Positions 41,610 through 52,639 of a stretch of 64,000 nucleotides of DNA are shown here, in pieces; the stretch's first letter is position 1, and the number at the start of each line of letters is the position of its first letter. A program made the position numbers and the translations under genes. Source of the stretch: Prorocentrum cordatum (taxonomy: Eukaryota > Sar > Dinophyceae > Prorocentrales > Prorocentraceae); assembly GCA_963575745.1 (NCBI GenBank), contig CAUYUJ010021696.1:39994-103993 (forward strand). Direction: 5' to 3'. Below the pieces are notes generated by a model, which searched no databases, was not told where the DNA came from, and saw only the letters and a program-made list of their open reading frames with translations.

Positions 41610-42555
41610 CCTCCTCCTTTCTCCCCCGTCCTACCTACGGTAGTGATGGTGGGATATTGGCCCATCAATGATGTGCGTGAGGCGTGCGGCACTGGCCGTT
41701 CGTCTGGGCAGCGCCTTGCCCCCGGGGGCCACGCTCGCCGGGCCCATTGTCCTTACCGATAGGCTGCCGCGCAGAGCCTGCTGCTGGTGCAGAGAAAATG
41801 TCTGCGAGCGGGCTTGTGCCATCGAGAGCAAAAGGAACTCCTAGCCCTAGCAACAAGATGAAGACGTGGCCTCACCGAGGTCCCCATCTTCGCACTAGGG
41901 ACGATAAGTGTGCGCGGTTTGGTCTGATACGCTTGCAAAAAAAAAACCCTACCCCTAATGCTTGTGGCCCTGCTGGCTTAGGTCCCCTCCCAAAGGGTCA
42001 GGGGTACTTGTGTTGCTTCTCATTGTGGCCAAGGCCAGTATGGCGCGGGCTCGGCTCCTCGCTGTGCCCAGCAGCTCCTCTTCACACCGAACGGGGCGAT
42101 GCGAGTTTCTTCGATCCCGAGATGAGCCCATCCAGAGTGCCCCTTCAGGCAGGAGAGGGAGCGGATGCGTAAAGTCTGCCCTGCCGTCTGGAGGCCGCTT
42201 TCTGTTTGTTCCGTTGCAGGCCACGGGGCTGCGATGTCTGAAGTGTCAGGCGCAGCGCGCGCTCCTCTGCTTGCGAACCTCGCCGGGAGGCCCTGGCGGG
42301 CTCAGGGCAAGAGCATCCGTCACGCTCCACCTAGCAGCGCCGCCTGACTGTCGGTGTGACGTGTCGCTCGCGTGCGGCGTGCCCCCTCGCAGGATGGCTC
42401 CTCGCCGGCGGCACCGCGCGCGGCGCGGCGTCGAGGCTCGCCTCGCGCGGCGGGCGGCCGGCACGGGCCCGCGAGGCTCCGCCGCCCACTGCTTCTGTGT
42501 GGGGGGGCCTCCCTGCTCCGTGTGCTGGTGGCGTGCGCGTGCTCCCCAGTGGATT
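41610..42555. other. unassigned stretch
   Basis: Overlapping open frames on both strands, 60-160 codons, none with domain-like features. An A run occurs at about 41,937-41,947. Confidence 0.45.
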
Positions 42556-42558
42556 ACC

Positions 42559-42632
42559 TCCTCCTCCTCCTCCTCCTCCTCCTCCTCCTCCTCCTCCTCC
42601 TCCTCCTCCTCCTCCTCCTCCTCCTCCTCCTC
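42559..42632 (+). repeat. CTC microsatellite
   Basis: Pure (CTC)n, about 24 units, in otherwise GC-rich sequence. Confidence 0.95.
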
Positions 42633-43183
42633 TGCGGCGGACGACCGGGGGGCGGAAACTCGCCGCGCCTCGGGCCTCCCTCGACGTGCCTCGGGCCCCG
42701 GAGGACGCGGCCCGACGACGGCAGGCCCAGCGGCGTCCACCCGCCAGACAGCCAGGGCGCGACACGAGCGCAGCGCTCGTCGTGCGGGGGGGGGGGCCTG
42801 GGCTCCCCTTCGACGTTCGGCTTGATTCCATCCAGCCTCGTGGACTCGCGGACCGCCTCCCATGCTCGGCGTACCAGTGTGCTGCAGGCTCTGGAGCAGA
42901 CCGGTGGCTTGGCTGCGAGGCTGCGCTGGAGACGTGCAGTCGATCCTTCGTGAGCAGCGGGGGGCGTTGTGGGACAGTCCCCGAGGATCTGCTGCGGCCA
43001 CTTTGCCCGTGGCCAGTCGGGGGCATTGGCGTGGGCAGCTCCAGACGGACAGTGAGCACGCACAGGGATCTGGCCTGGCCGCGTCCCTGCCAGGCCTGAT
43101 TGGATGCTGGCAGGTGCGCCTGAAGGGGCGATCTGCGGCGGGCTGGCTGAGTTCGAAATATCCCACGTCCAGAGCGGTATGCA

Positions 43184-43465
43184 ATGTTCACGGCGCGGGA
43201 TGGGACCGATACGCTCACAGAGGCCATTGACGACAGCGCAGGTTCAGCACGAGCTAGAGAGCGCTGGGAGAAAAGTCAGCAGGCCAAGGCTAGGCATGCG
43301 AGCCAGAGTGTGGCGTTGGAGGCATGGCATTTGCTTGGAAAAGCGGCCCCTTCCTTCCAGTGGATTGCCGCCATGATAGCCTACATCACTTTGATAATGC
43401 ACAGTCTGGCCACTCACCAAGCTATGCGCCCATTGTCAAGAGGGATGGCCAGACTTGGAGGGTGA
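43184..43465 (+). CDS. possible coding fragment, unknown
   Basis: An ATG at 43,184 opens 93 codons reading FTARDGTDTLTEAIDDS, then ARERWEKSQQAKARHAS and WHLLGKAAPSFQWIAAMIAY. A neighbouring frame just upstream reads GAICGGLAEFEISHVQSG and could be its continuation across a frameshift at about 43,180. A further protein-like piece lies at about 43,560-43,755. Composition is less Arg/Pro-biased than usual here. No family is recognised and no splice sites can be fixed, so this may be a decayed gene or mobile-element relic. Confidence 0.22.
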   Translation: MFTARDGTDTLTEAIDDSAGSARARERWEKSQQAKARHASQSVALEAWHLLGKAAPSFQWIAAMIAYITLIMHSLATHQAMRPLSRGMARLGG

Positions 43466-44435
43466 GGTCGCTTAGATGCACCTTTGGTTGAGACGAGACA
43501 GTAGGCTGAATTACACAGCCGTGTTCTGATCTGCCAGTCTTGCGGGATTGCACGGTCCGACACGGTGGGCCAAGGCCGCAACAGAAAATTGATCGTACGA
43601 GGGCGACGGAATCTATTATCATGTCCAGCTTTTCTAGCATTCAATCCCTCTCGGGACAAGGCCAATGGCCAACCCGCCTCTGCTGGAAGCAAGCTCTGAC
43701 GGCTGAAATTGCACATAAGTATGAGTGTAACCTTACCTCGGACAGTGCGCTTTTGTGATCTGGTTTAGCCTGAAGCGCTCGTTCGATCGGTCGCTTCACA
43801 TGGACCTTGAGCATCCTTCTCGTCATCCTTCTCTTCTTCTCGCTCCTCATTACCCGTCTCATTGTCATCCACCCCTCCTCACTATCCCCCTCCACCTCTC
43901 GGATAGGGATTGTGGAGGTCCAGTTGGACCAGGCTGGAAAAATCCTTCACCGGCTGTGTTTATGGACGTTCCTCGCTGCAGCATCCTGTTTGCCTGTCGA
44001 TGTGTTGTGCCCAACAGGCCCAGAATGCCCAAGCAAATTGGCGCACTCAGCCGCGGCAGGTTACAAGCAGCCGGCGAAGTTCAAGACGGGGATGTGTTCA
44101 TTCGGCAGCTCCGCGGTCACCAACCTGCTCATGTTCGTCCTGCTGCCATGGGCTACCCGCCCACAATCCCATGCAGGAGGAGGGGCAGGGCGGAGGAGGA
44201 AGAGGGAGACGAGGAGAAGGGAGCGCGAGGAGGAGGATTGAGGAGGACCATCCTTGGTGACTTGTCCGTTGTTAACTGAGCTCGAGCTCAAGTGGCATGC
44301 TCGCCGTCTCTGCGCGAGTGCGCAAGAGGGAAGAGAGAGGGACCCAGGCCGGGAACGCGAAGGATACCGCCGAGGGGCGGCGCTGGATGCTGGCCAGGCG
44401 GGTCACGGAGCCACCTCGCACAGCTATGTTTAGTG

Positions 44436-44765
44436 TTCGGGCTCGCCGGGGAGCGAGGGAGGATGTGAGAAGGAAAAGGCCCTCTCAGAAGGCGGGACTT
44501 CTCAGAAGCCCCCGGGCCTTCTGACAAGTGCTCTCTTTCCTTTGGGGAAGGCTCAGAACACTTCTCGGGAGGCCGGGGGACTTCCGAGCCTTCTGAGAAG
44601 GCCCTCTTCCTCTCACGTCCCCCCGGGCTCGCCGCCGATGGGCTCTGGGGAGGAGGATCGGGGGCAACGATAAAGGGGGAGATAGGTCCGCCCCTCCCAT
44701 GAATGTGCGGATTTGCTGTCGGGCCCCCCATCTGCCAGTTTCCCCCTATCGTTGCCCCCCAGGTG
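44436..44765. mobile_element. nested foldback elements
   Basis: Outer arms: GGGCTCGCCGGGGAGCG with GAGAAGGAAAAGGCCCTCTC at 44,436-44,500 faces 44,590-44,632 (GAGAAGGCCCTCTTCCTCTC, then CCCCGGGCTCGCCG). Several AGAAGGC/GCCTTCT words sit between. Directly downstream, GGGGGCAACGATAAAGGGGG (about 44,656) faces CCCCCTATCGTTGCCCCCC (about 44,742). Neither hairpin encodes protein. Confidence 0.75.
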
Positions 44766-44769
44766 AAGA

Positions 44770-45215
44770 GAAGGTGCAGTCAGACAACCCAGCAGTCAGT
44801 TCACGGCCGGCCGAGTTGCGACCTCGCACCGCCAGGCGATGTTCACCATCGTGATGTGGCCCTTCGCGCTAGGCTACCACCGATTTGCAGGCCTGCGACC
44901 AGCGCCTCCCAAGAGGGCGAGGATGAAGACCTGGCCCACTTGCTCCATCCCTCATTCCATCAGGCAGCTGGATGCACATGAGGCGGCTGGCCTTGGTGAG
45001 AGCTGGATACTCATGTGGCCAGATGTCTTTCCAGTGCTCGACCCCTCTACGGCCAGGCACACCAGGCTTCCGCATGGGTATCCAGCGCGTGTTTCCAGCT
45101 TCCTGGCGTCCATCCATCCTCATGTCCATTCCTCTCCTGGTCCTTCTCTGTATCGCTCCTCCCCATATTTCCACCCTCTTCGGCCCACTTGCTGGCCCTC
45201 CTACAGAGGCGGCCT
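44770..45215. other. unassigned stretch
   Basis: Plus and minus frames of about 100 codons overlap (for example MFTIVMWPFALGY from 44,839), but no domain or splice structure can be fixed. Confidence 0.4.
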
Positions 45216-45840
45216 ATGCCAAGAAACACCCTGGTCGCCTGCAGGGTGCCCTGGGTTTCTTGGGTTTTCATGGCTTTGCTGTGGAAGGCGTGACGTTCCC
45301 ACACCAAAATCCATGGACGCCCTGGGGCCTCAGGGTTGGGTTTCTTGTGGAAGGCTTCCTGTGGATTGGCCTCCACTGTGTTCTATCATGTTCCGCTGTA
45401 GCCGTGATCGGCTCAGCCGATGCACCAGCAGGCTCCAGCCATCCTTGGCGGCCTCCGCCCCCTCACCGCGGGGCCAGGAGAGCAGAGGCGCCAGCGCCGC
45501 TGCAGGGGGGCGCACGTCGGCCCTCCGCTGGGGACCTGGCGGTGGTTGCTGTACTGCTGCCGCCTGGCCGGGCGGGAGGCTGCCGTGGCTTGGCGCGCTT
45601 CGCCGCGGGGTGCGCGGCATTGAGGCTGAGGCTCTCTCGCCCTGTGCTTTGTTTGCCGCACAGAGGAGACCCGTGCCAAGAAACACCCTGCTCGCCTCCG
45701 GGGCGCCCCGGGTTTCTTCGGTCTTCGTGGTTTTGTTGTGGAAGGCGTGACGTCCCCACACCAGGAATCCATGGACGCCCTGGGGTCTCAGGGTCAGGCT
45801 TCTTGTGGAAGGTTTCTTTTGGTCGGGCCACTACTGTACC
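45216..45840 (+). repeat. two direct copies of a 160-bp repeat, 462 bp apart
   Basis: 45,216-45,380 and 45,678-45,840 share CCAAGAAACACCCTG, GTTGTGGAAGGCGTGACGT-like, CCCCACACCA, ATCCATGGACGCCCTGGGG and CTTCTTGTGGAAGG blocks, about 80% identical by eye. Small indels shift the reading frame between copies, so protein-level conservation is unlikely. The spacer is GC-rich without a supported gene. Confidence 0.85.
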
Positions 45841-46339
45841 CCCGTAGCCCAGTCCGCGACCGGATGTGGTCTCGGTGCTCCTCTTGCAGCACCGATTTGC
45901 GTGTTGTGTGGTGTGGTGTGGCCCGTGTGTTCAGGCGTGGCAGATCGTCGATGTCCATGCTCGCTTGTGGCTTGATATAACGACGTTGAGATTATACCCA
46001 GCGCAGCACCATGACCAGATTCACGGCTGACGGTATCCGGATAGCCCCAACAGTCTTTGTTGATATGCACGACGTTGCCGCGCGGTGCCGTACATGCCAC
46101 GGTTTGGTTCAGCATGTGCATTGGCCAGTTGTTCGGCGAGTGTTTGGGAGGCTCTGATCTCCGAGAAGGGCAGATATCAAAGGGTTGGTAAGACCTGCAT
46201 GTTTCCAAGTATTGCCAGTTCGTGTGTCCCCACCAGCCCGCACACACAAACGATAGGCAGGCGAACTGCCCTCATCGAGGAAATGTGGAGAACGCAGTGA
46301 GACGGAACACGTTTCTATTCATTTTAACAGGAGTCCGAT

Positions 46340-46475
46340 GTGGGAGGAGGAGGAGGAGGACAACAAGGACATGAAGAGAAGGAAGAGGGGGATGATGAGG
46401 TCGGGGATGTGGAGGAGGAGGAGGAGGAGGACGACGACGAGGATGCAGGAGCAAGAAGACGACGACGACGACACG
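46340..46475 (+). repeat. GGA and GAC tract
   Basis: (GGA)n with GATGAGG units, then (GAC)n, AGAAGACGACGACG. Confidence 0.9.
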
Positions 46476-46529
46476 AGAACCATATAAAGACCTTCGTGGA
46501 CGTCCCTTTCCAGTGCATGCTTATTGGAA

Positions 46530-47205
46530 CCATCTTGGGGCCCGCTTGCGGCCATTTGGGGAGCTTTGGGAGCTCTGTGGAGGGTCCCTTGGGTCCTTGG
46601 CGACCCTGTTGGGCCATCGTGGATGGCATCGATCAAAACAAGGGGGCGGGCCCCCGCTTATCCCCGCCCCGCCGGAGATCGACAAGTGGCCTTGTGGAGC
46701 CCTGGCGTGGCGTTCCTGGGCGTTCCTGGGGCCGCCCGGGAGCTTCCTTGGAGCTTTTCTGGGGCGATGTCGGAGCCGCCCCGAGATCTCCGAGGCCCAT
46801 CGGAAAGGGAAAGGCGCCGCCGCTGTGGCTCACAAAGGGCCCTTGAGTCATCTGGCGCGCAGGCGACGGGCGCGCCCTGGCCCCCGCAAAAGGGAAGAGA
46901 ACGTGTTTTCTTATAGCACGGGTCCCCCTACTTGTATTCCGTGCCATTCTGTATTATGTACAGCTACTCCGGTACATTACAAGGCGAGAAAGCCACCATG
47001 GTTGATTTGTTCAGAAATGTTTGAGTGGTGCAGGTCTCTCGGGAGTCTTCTTGGAAGGCTCCGTGGCCATGTGAGGCCGTCTTGGGGTGGCCACGTGGCC
47101 TTTCAGAGTCATGCTGAGAGTCATGTTGAGCCAGACAGGGCCATGTTGAGCAATCCTGGGAAGCATCTTGGGATATCCGAGGCCCTCTGAGTGCCGTCCT
47201 TGGGC
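46530..47205 (+). repeat. degenerate GGCC.TCTTGGGG repeat region 1
   Basis: Many loosely repeated words such as CATCTTGGGGCCC, CATTTGGGGAGCTTTGGGAG, GCCGTCTTGGGGTGGCC and CATGTTGAGCC, with 15-25 bp irregular spacing. Plus and minus frames are open by composition only. A similar region lies at 50,750-51,260. Confidence 0.55.
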
Positions 47206-47209
47206 GAAA

Positions 47210-48300
47210 AAGCAGAAAGGGAACGATGTGAGTACCCCTGGGTCTTGTTTTCAGGACGATGCTGTCATAATCGTCCCCGTTCTTCTCAGTGTCTATTGCA
47301 CATGTGCCAGTATATTTTCCACGTATGCCCTTCCGAACTGCTTACATGTTTGAAACAAGCCGACCACGTCTAGTACATCTCTAGTGATGCATGCAACTGC
47401 CTGCACTTATGGTTGCAGCCTGTGTGGACGGTCGATAATTTCAATATGATCCGAAACAGCGTTGCCTACAGCTTATTCCGGTCAAAGCGAAGCCGACATA
47501 TCATTATCCTAGAGTTTCTAGCTGGGACACCGCTCAGCTTTCGTAGAATTTGACCGCAGCCCCGACAATTTCAGAGTTCGACAATCGCCATTTACATGTC
47601 TAATAGAAGTTCACCGGGGGCCTATATTGCTTGCGTTGGCACCTAATTTGGCGAGTCTCACTTCCGATGAGAGCCTCCTGCCAAGAGCTTGAAACTGTTT
47701 CTACCATACATGCCGATATACATCATTGGAACCCCCTGGTGCCATCTACAGTCCTGACTAGCAACTGCTACATATACTTGGCAGCGCCACTGCAATAGTA
47801 CCGGTGCGCAGACATGCCTACATCTCTAATGGAACGCACTAGCGCCCACAACAGTTTTGATTGTCATCGCGGAATCGTTACGGGATTGCCCATGGACCCG
47901 ACAGAACATGACCAGCGTTGCCTTAAACTCTTAGTGTACGTCCACTGAAGTTGCCTACAGTTCTGAACCACGTACATCCGTTTGGTACAACGGTGATATC
48001 TTGATGGTCACCTGTTGGAAGTCCGTGCGGCACTCGTGTGAACTTTGTGTGGTTCCGGGAAGCCCCGTATAATATCATGACATACGCTAGGCTGGCTATG
48101 AGCCTCCTACCGTAGGCGCCGACGCTCGTGATGCGACTGCATCAGAGCCGCATGGGGCGCTGATAGAATATTGCCCAGGATGCCCTGCACTATCATTGTG
48201 GTTGCGTGTGCAGCTCAATAGGAACTAGCCAGAGCTGCATACAGCCTTCTAGAATTCTACCAGAGCCAGTAGCAGACTGGATGGAGCCCCAGTGGGCCCC
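47210..48300. other. lower-GC, ORF-poor stretch
   Basis: Composition is close to 50% GC and all six frames are closed at short intervals, unlike the rest of the window. The word GTTGCCTACAG and relatives (GCCATCTACAG, GCCTACATCTC, CATTTACATGTC) recur irregularly at about 47,459, 47,589, 47,741, 47,814 and 47,952. It may be an ancient, heavily mutated repeat. No gene. Confidence 0.6.
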
Positions 48301-48488
48301 GTACAGTTTTTTGTGTTGCCTACAACCATGGTGGAATCCAATTGGGGCCCCTCGGAGTCTGGTCTGACGTCTTCACGCCTTGGGGTCCACCAGCGTTCCT
48401 TATGACGGCACGGGTGGCCTTGCCTTCCCAACTCCGGGCCCACAGAGAGACACGCGAAAGGGGTGGCAATTTCTTCCATCGGCACGAA

Positions 48489-48681
48489 CGAAATGGGTAC
48501 GGAAAGAATGGGTACAATGCCCAACAGCAGTTCCTGTTCATTTTGAACAGGATTCGCTGTCCACGCCGCCGCGGCCTGTGTCCATTCGAGACAGAAGGCC
48601 GCCTGCCAAACAACGGCCGCGGTTGGTTTGGGACAACATTTGTTGCTGGGCATTGTACCCATGTTTTCCGTACCCATTTCG
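48489..48681. mobile_element. 193-bp foldback element
   Basis: CGAAATGGGTACGGAAAGA, then ATGGGTACAATGCCCA (48,489-48,523) faces its reverse complement ending at 48,681 (TGGGCATTGTACCCAT, then TTTTCCGTACCCATTTCG). Matching is about 37 of 42 bases. The interior holds GGCCTGTGTC and GACAGAAGGCC, a smaller inverted pair. Plus and minus open frames across it give near-identical peptides because of the symmetry. Confidence 0.85.
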
Positions 48682-49139
48682 GGCGTCCAAGTTCCAAAGC
48701 CAAGGTGCCGAACACATTTGAGCCATTATGTATACAGGTTGTATATTTATTTGGCTGCGTGCGCACAAGAGTATCATACCGCACCTCTAACCACAGCGCC
48801 CATACAGCTCGAATGCAGTCATGCCAAAGCTGCTCTTACACATCTAAAGCAATCCTAGGCACATAGGTACATCAAGTATTGCATTCAGTATATACGCGCA
48901 GGACAGCTCTGACACAAACTGTCATGAGACAGCTGTGATAACTCTCATAGAGGCGTACCAGAGCGACGCACAGCTCTGATTCACTTGTACAAGCATTGTT
49001 GACGTCCCCGATACATGTATACCGAAGTTGGTTGCATTTGTTGATGGAGCCCGACCGAGTTATCCAATTCCAGTCGCCATCATCTCGACACGAACGACAC
49101 GCAGCCCGAAGAACGATTGGCATTTCATGTTTGCACGGG

Positions 49140-49375
49140 GCTGCATCCAATTACAATCAGACGCAGCGGTTGCGTGCAGTGGATGTCGGAGTTCCCATGT
49201 TGACGCCCGTTTCCGTTGTTTTGTAACGGGGCCGCGCACGCCTGCCAATCCCTTTTGTCGCTGCATCCACCGTGGTCGGGCGCGCGCATGGACCCAGTGG
49301 TCGCAGTGACTCTTTTGTCGCCCAGCCTGCGCCATGATCACCCGACCATCGGTCTGCCGCTGCGCGCAAGTCAAG
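49140..49375. repeat. dispersed repeat DR4, copy 1
   Basis: Matches 58,835-59,160 in the same orientation: GCAGCGGTTGCGTGC, CATGTTGACGCCC, CGCACGCCTGCCAATCC, GTGGTCGGGC, GGTCGCAG, GCGCCATGATC.CCCGACC and GTCTGCC. On the minus strand both read RQT.GR.I.AQAGRQ..CD, so the peptide is conserved about as well as the DNA. Uninterrupted copy. Confidence 0.8.
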
Positions 49376-49419
49376 CATTCAAACACCAGAAGAATTTCAG
49401 ATTAGTTGTCTCGTTTGTC

Positions 49420-50745
49420 CGTTACCGAAATGCTATATTCTCCAAAGTGCGCCCCGAGAGGGGCCCATGAGGGCTGAAAGACAACCACATTTTTTGGATG
49501 GGTGTGGCAGGGATGCGCGGGGGCGTCAAGAATTGAAGCCGGCTTTGGGCCGCGAGCGCTCCCAGTTGCTTTTGTGACCATCCGTCTGCGGGCCAGCACC
49601 AAGAGCTTGAGATCTGGTCCTCAGTCTTCCGCCGAGCGTCGGCGCACCCGGCCGTCAATCGGAGTCGCCGCGAGTACCGCGCCGCGAGGCCCCACCGGTG
49701 TGTTTGAGCGGGCGGGGCTTTTGCAGCGGGGGTTCGGGCGACGCCGAGGTGTCCCATCAGCGCAGGCGCCGGGGTCCACGACGCCCGCAAGCCCCGATTC
49801 AAAGTCAAGGTACGAGTGCATTTGGTTTTTGCTGCGGGGGGGGGGAGGGGGCGGGAGATAATGTGGAAGGGGGAGGTTGGAGGAGGGCGAGCGGGGATGA
49901 TAACGATAAAGTCTAATCACTGAGTGATTGGATCGCCTCACGCATGGGATGGGGAACGCCGCGCAGGCCCATCACGGACCACGGGAGGAGGGCGGGGAGG
50001 GGGAGTGCTGCAGGTGGCAGACTGGCGGCGTGGGGGACTGCAGCTCGCGAGTTGCGTTCGTTCACCGCTGACCGTCCCAAGTTTTGAACGGAGGCCCGTC
50101 AAGCAAATAGAATCAAGGCCATCGTTGGTTCTTCAGAAGTTCGAGATTCTCATGTTGTCGCGAGTGCGAACCCTCGAAATTTGGCTAGCGTCACCGCCCA
50201 GGGCCATCCCAGCGCCCCCCCCCAAGAGAGCGTCCAAGGTTTCTGGCGTCTGCCCATGACGCATGTCCGAGCGCGTATGTTTAGCGTCGAGGCCCGCGTT
50301 GTTACATTTTAAAGAGGCGTCGGAGAAGAACAAAGCAGGAACAGGAAGCACTCCCAAGCAGTACGTGTATTGTATTGCGAAGCCGAGGCGTCAGCGCAAT
50401 GACATTGGTAACTAATGGGTGGTTGCTGCACGGCTCAGCTTGCAAACTTGTCATCTCACGACCGCTGTTTGTGTATCATGTTTGTTGTGTCCATTTGATG
50501 TGACAAGCCCATCAAACCAATACAGCCAGATGCACTGCGTCAGGTCTAACGTTTTCATTAGCCCCACGTATTGGTGATCAATTGTTTACTCGGGAGGCTT
50601 ACGCCATTCCACCAACCCCCGAAGCATAAATTTGCGGCTTCCGCATTCGCATGCATTGTTTGCGTGCTCCTGTCTTGTTGTTTGCGTTTAGTCGTTGTTG
50701 ATTCGTCCTCTTTTCCGCGCTTGTTGCGGGGCCCATTCGGAGCCT
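49420..50745. other. unassigned stretch
   Basis: Frames of about 60-130 codons on both strands, none with motifs. A G run lies near 49,838 and a C run near 50,215. Confidence 0.45.
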
Positions 50746-50749
50746 CCAG

Positions 50750-51260
50750 GAGGCCTCGGTTGTAGCCTGTTGGGAGCCTTTTCAGTGCTCATGGTAGCTT
50801 CGGGGGCGGCCCTCTGAAGGCTTCTTGGAGGCATCTTGGGAGCATGCTGGGGGTCTTGCGGCCCATCTTGTGCGAGAGGGCGTCTGCGGCCCCAACGATT
50901 CCCCCGCTAGGACCTCTCTTGGGTATCTTTTGGGGCCCTTTTGAGGGTTTTTGTTGGCGGTCTGCGGGGCCTCTGGGGCAGTCTTGGAGTTCTTTGGGCC
51001 TGTCTGCGGGCCCTCTTGGGCCAATCTCTGGGACCTCTCGGGCTTCCTTTGGCTTTGAGACGGCCGAAAAGGCGAGGATTCGAAAAGCATTCAAACCATT
51101 TTTGGAGCATCATCGGTTTTTGTTCCATTTCAGGCCCTCTTGGGGTTCTCCTGATGCCCCCCTGGAGCGTCTCCGGGGCTTCTTTGACCGTCTTGAGGCC
51201 ATCTTGGATATCCTTGAGGCCTCTACGGGGTGTTGGAGCCTCTTAAGCCATCTTACTAGG
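50750..51260 (+). repeat. degenerate GGCC.TCTTGGGG repeat region 2
   Basis: Same loose words as 46,530-47,205 (GCATCTTGGGAGC, TCTCTTGGGTATCTTTTGGGGCC, GCGGGCCCTCTTGGGCC, GGCCATCTTGG). Irregular 15-30 bp spacing. Confidence 0.55.
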
Positions 51261-51464
51261 CCACAGTGAAGGTACACCTTGGGCGATGCTGAAGAAAACT
51301 TAAGTTTTCGGCCAGAGTCTCGATTATTCTTAATGTTTCACTGTAAATCCTAAGATTTTAATGCAAATGTTGGGTTTTTATTCAAGTTCTGAGACTATGA
51401 ATTTCTTAACCCATGATTTCTTAAGCACTTCGCGGGGTGTACAGCACCAGCCAGGGCGTGGCGC

Positions 51465-51530
51465 CAGTGGCCACCGGCCAGACTGGCCACCGCGCCACCG
51501 CTCGTGGCGCCGGTGGCCACCAGCCAGCCA
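51465..51530 (+). repeat. GGCGCCAGTGGCCACC short tandem
   Basis: GTGGCGCC(A/G)GTGGCCACC.GCCAG occurs twice (about 51,458-51,480 and 51,503-51,525), separated by GACTGGCCACCGCGCC. Downstream GCCGCTGCCGCTGCC repeats occur. Confidence 0.75.
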
Positions 51531-51659
51531 GGTCGCAACCGAACGGGACGACATTGACGCCGCTGCTTTCGCCCAAGGGGCATCATACCAACGCTGCCGG
51601 GGTTCGTGATGATGATGCAGCCGCTGGTGTGGCCGCCGCTGCCGCTGCCGCTGTTGAGT

Positions 51660-52604
51660 TCTCACGATTGAAGAGTAACTATGGTTGGTTCCCCCCCCCT
51701 CCTGGGCGCGTTGTGTGTTTTTCGGTTGAAGTGCCGTTTCCGTGGCTCACACCCTGTTTTTTTTTCTGGGAAAGAAGGTCTTGTGCCTCAGAATTGTATA
51801 TTTGGCCCCCAGCTTACAGCAACAACAACAACAACAACAACAACAGCAACCACAACAACAACAACAACAATCATTTCGATGTTTTTCGCTCTTATGTGCT
51901 CGCGGGCCATTCAAAACGTATACCTCAAACCCTCGATACCCGCCCTCTGTGTCGTCGATCGTACCCCTTTGGGGGTCTCAATTTTTCTTACCTGCCACGC
52001 GCATTCAATGCAGCCCCTAAGGCAGGGGAATACAGGACGGATGGAAGGAAAAGGGACAAGGGCGAGGGAGGAGAATGGAGCACGAGAGAAAGTATCAGGA
52101 GGGAGGGGGGCTAGGAGCAGAAAGCACAGGGCAAAACCAGACGGGCAGATCGGGCAGACCCTAACAGGCGGGTCGGGAAGGCGGGCTCAAGCGGCCAGGT
52201 CGAGCAGGCGGGTTGCTGAAGCGTGAGCATAAATCGCAAATAAAACTCGAGAGACTGCGCGATGCCCAAGTAAATCGTTAGGAGATCCACAGAGAGAGCG
52301 TGAGTTCTGAGTGTCGAGGGCGCGGCGTCTGAATAAATTGCGAGGAAGGGGAAGCCCCCACGAGAAAGCGATTTTGGAATACATCGTGAGGCAGTATCAG
52401 GCGGGAGCCGTTGTTGTTGTTGTTGTTGTTGTTGTAACTCGGGGGCCAGGGGCGCAGTTTGACTTTCAAGACTTTCCCTAACAGAAAACCGGGTGCTAGC
52501 CCCGGGAAGGGCATTTCAATTGAACAAATATAATGTGCATTGGGCGGGGGGGATCAACAGTAATAATTGTCCAGAAGTGAGAGTTCAACGACAAAAAACA
52601 AAGT

Positions 52605-52639
<35 letters not shown>

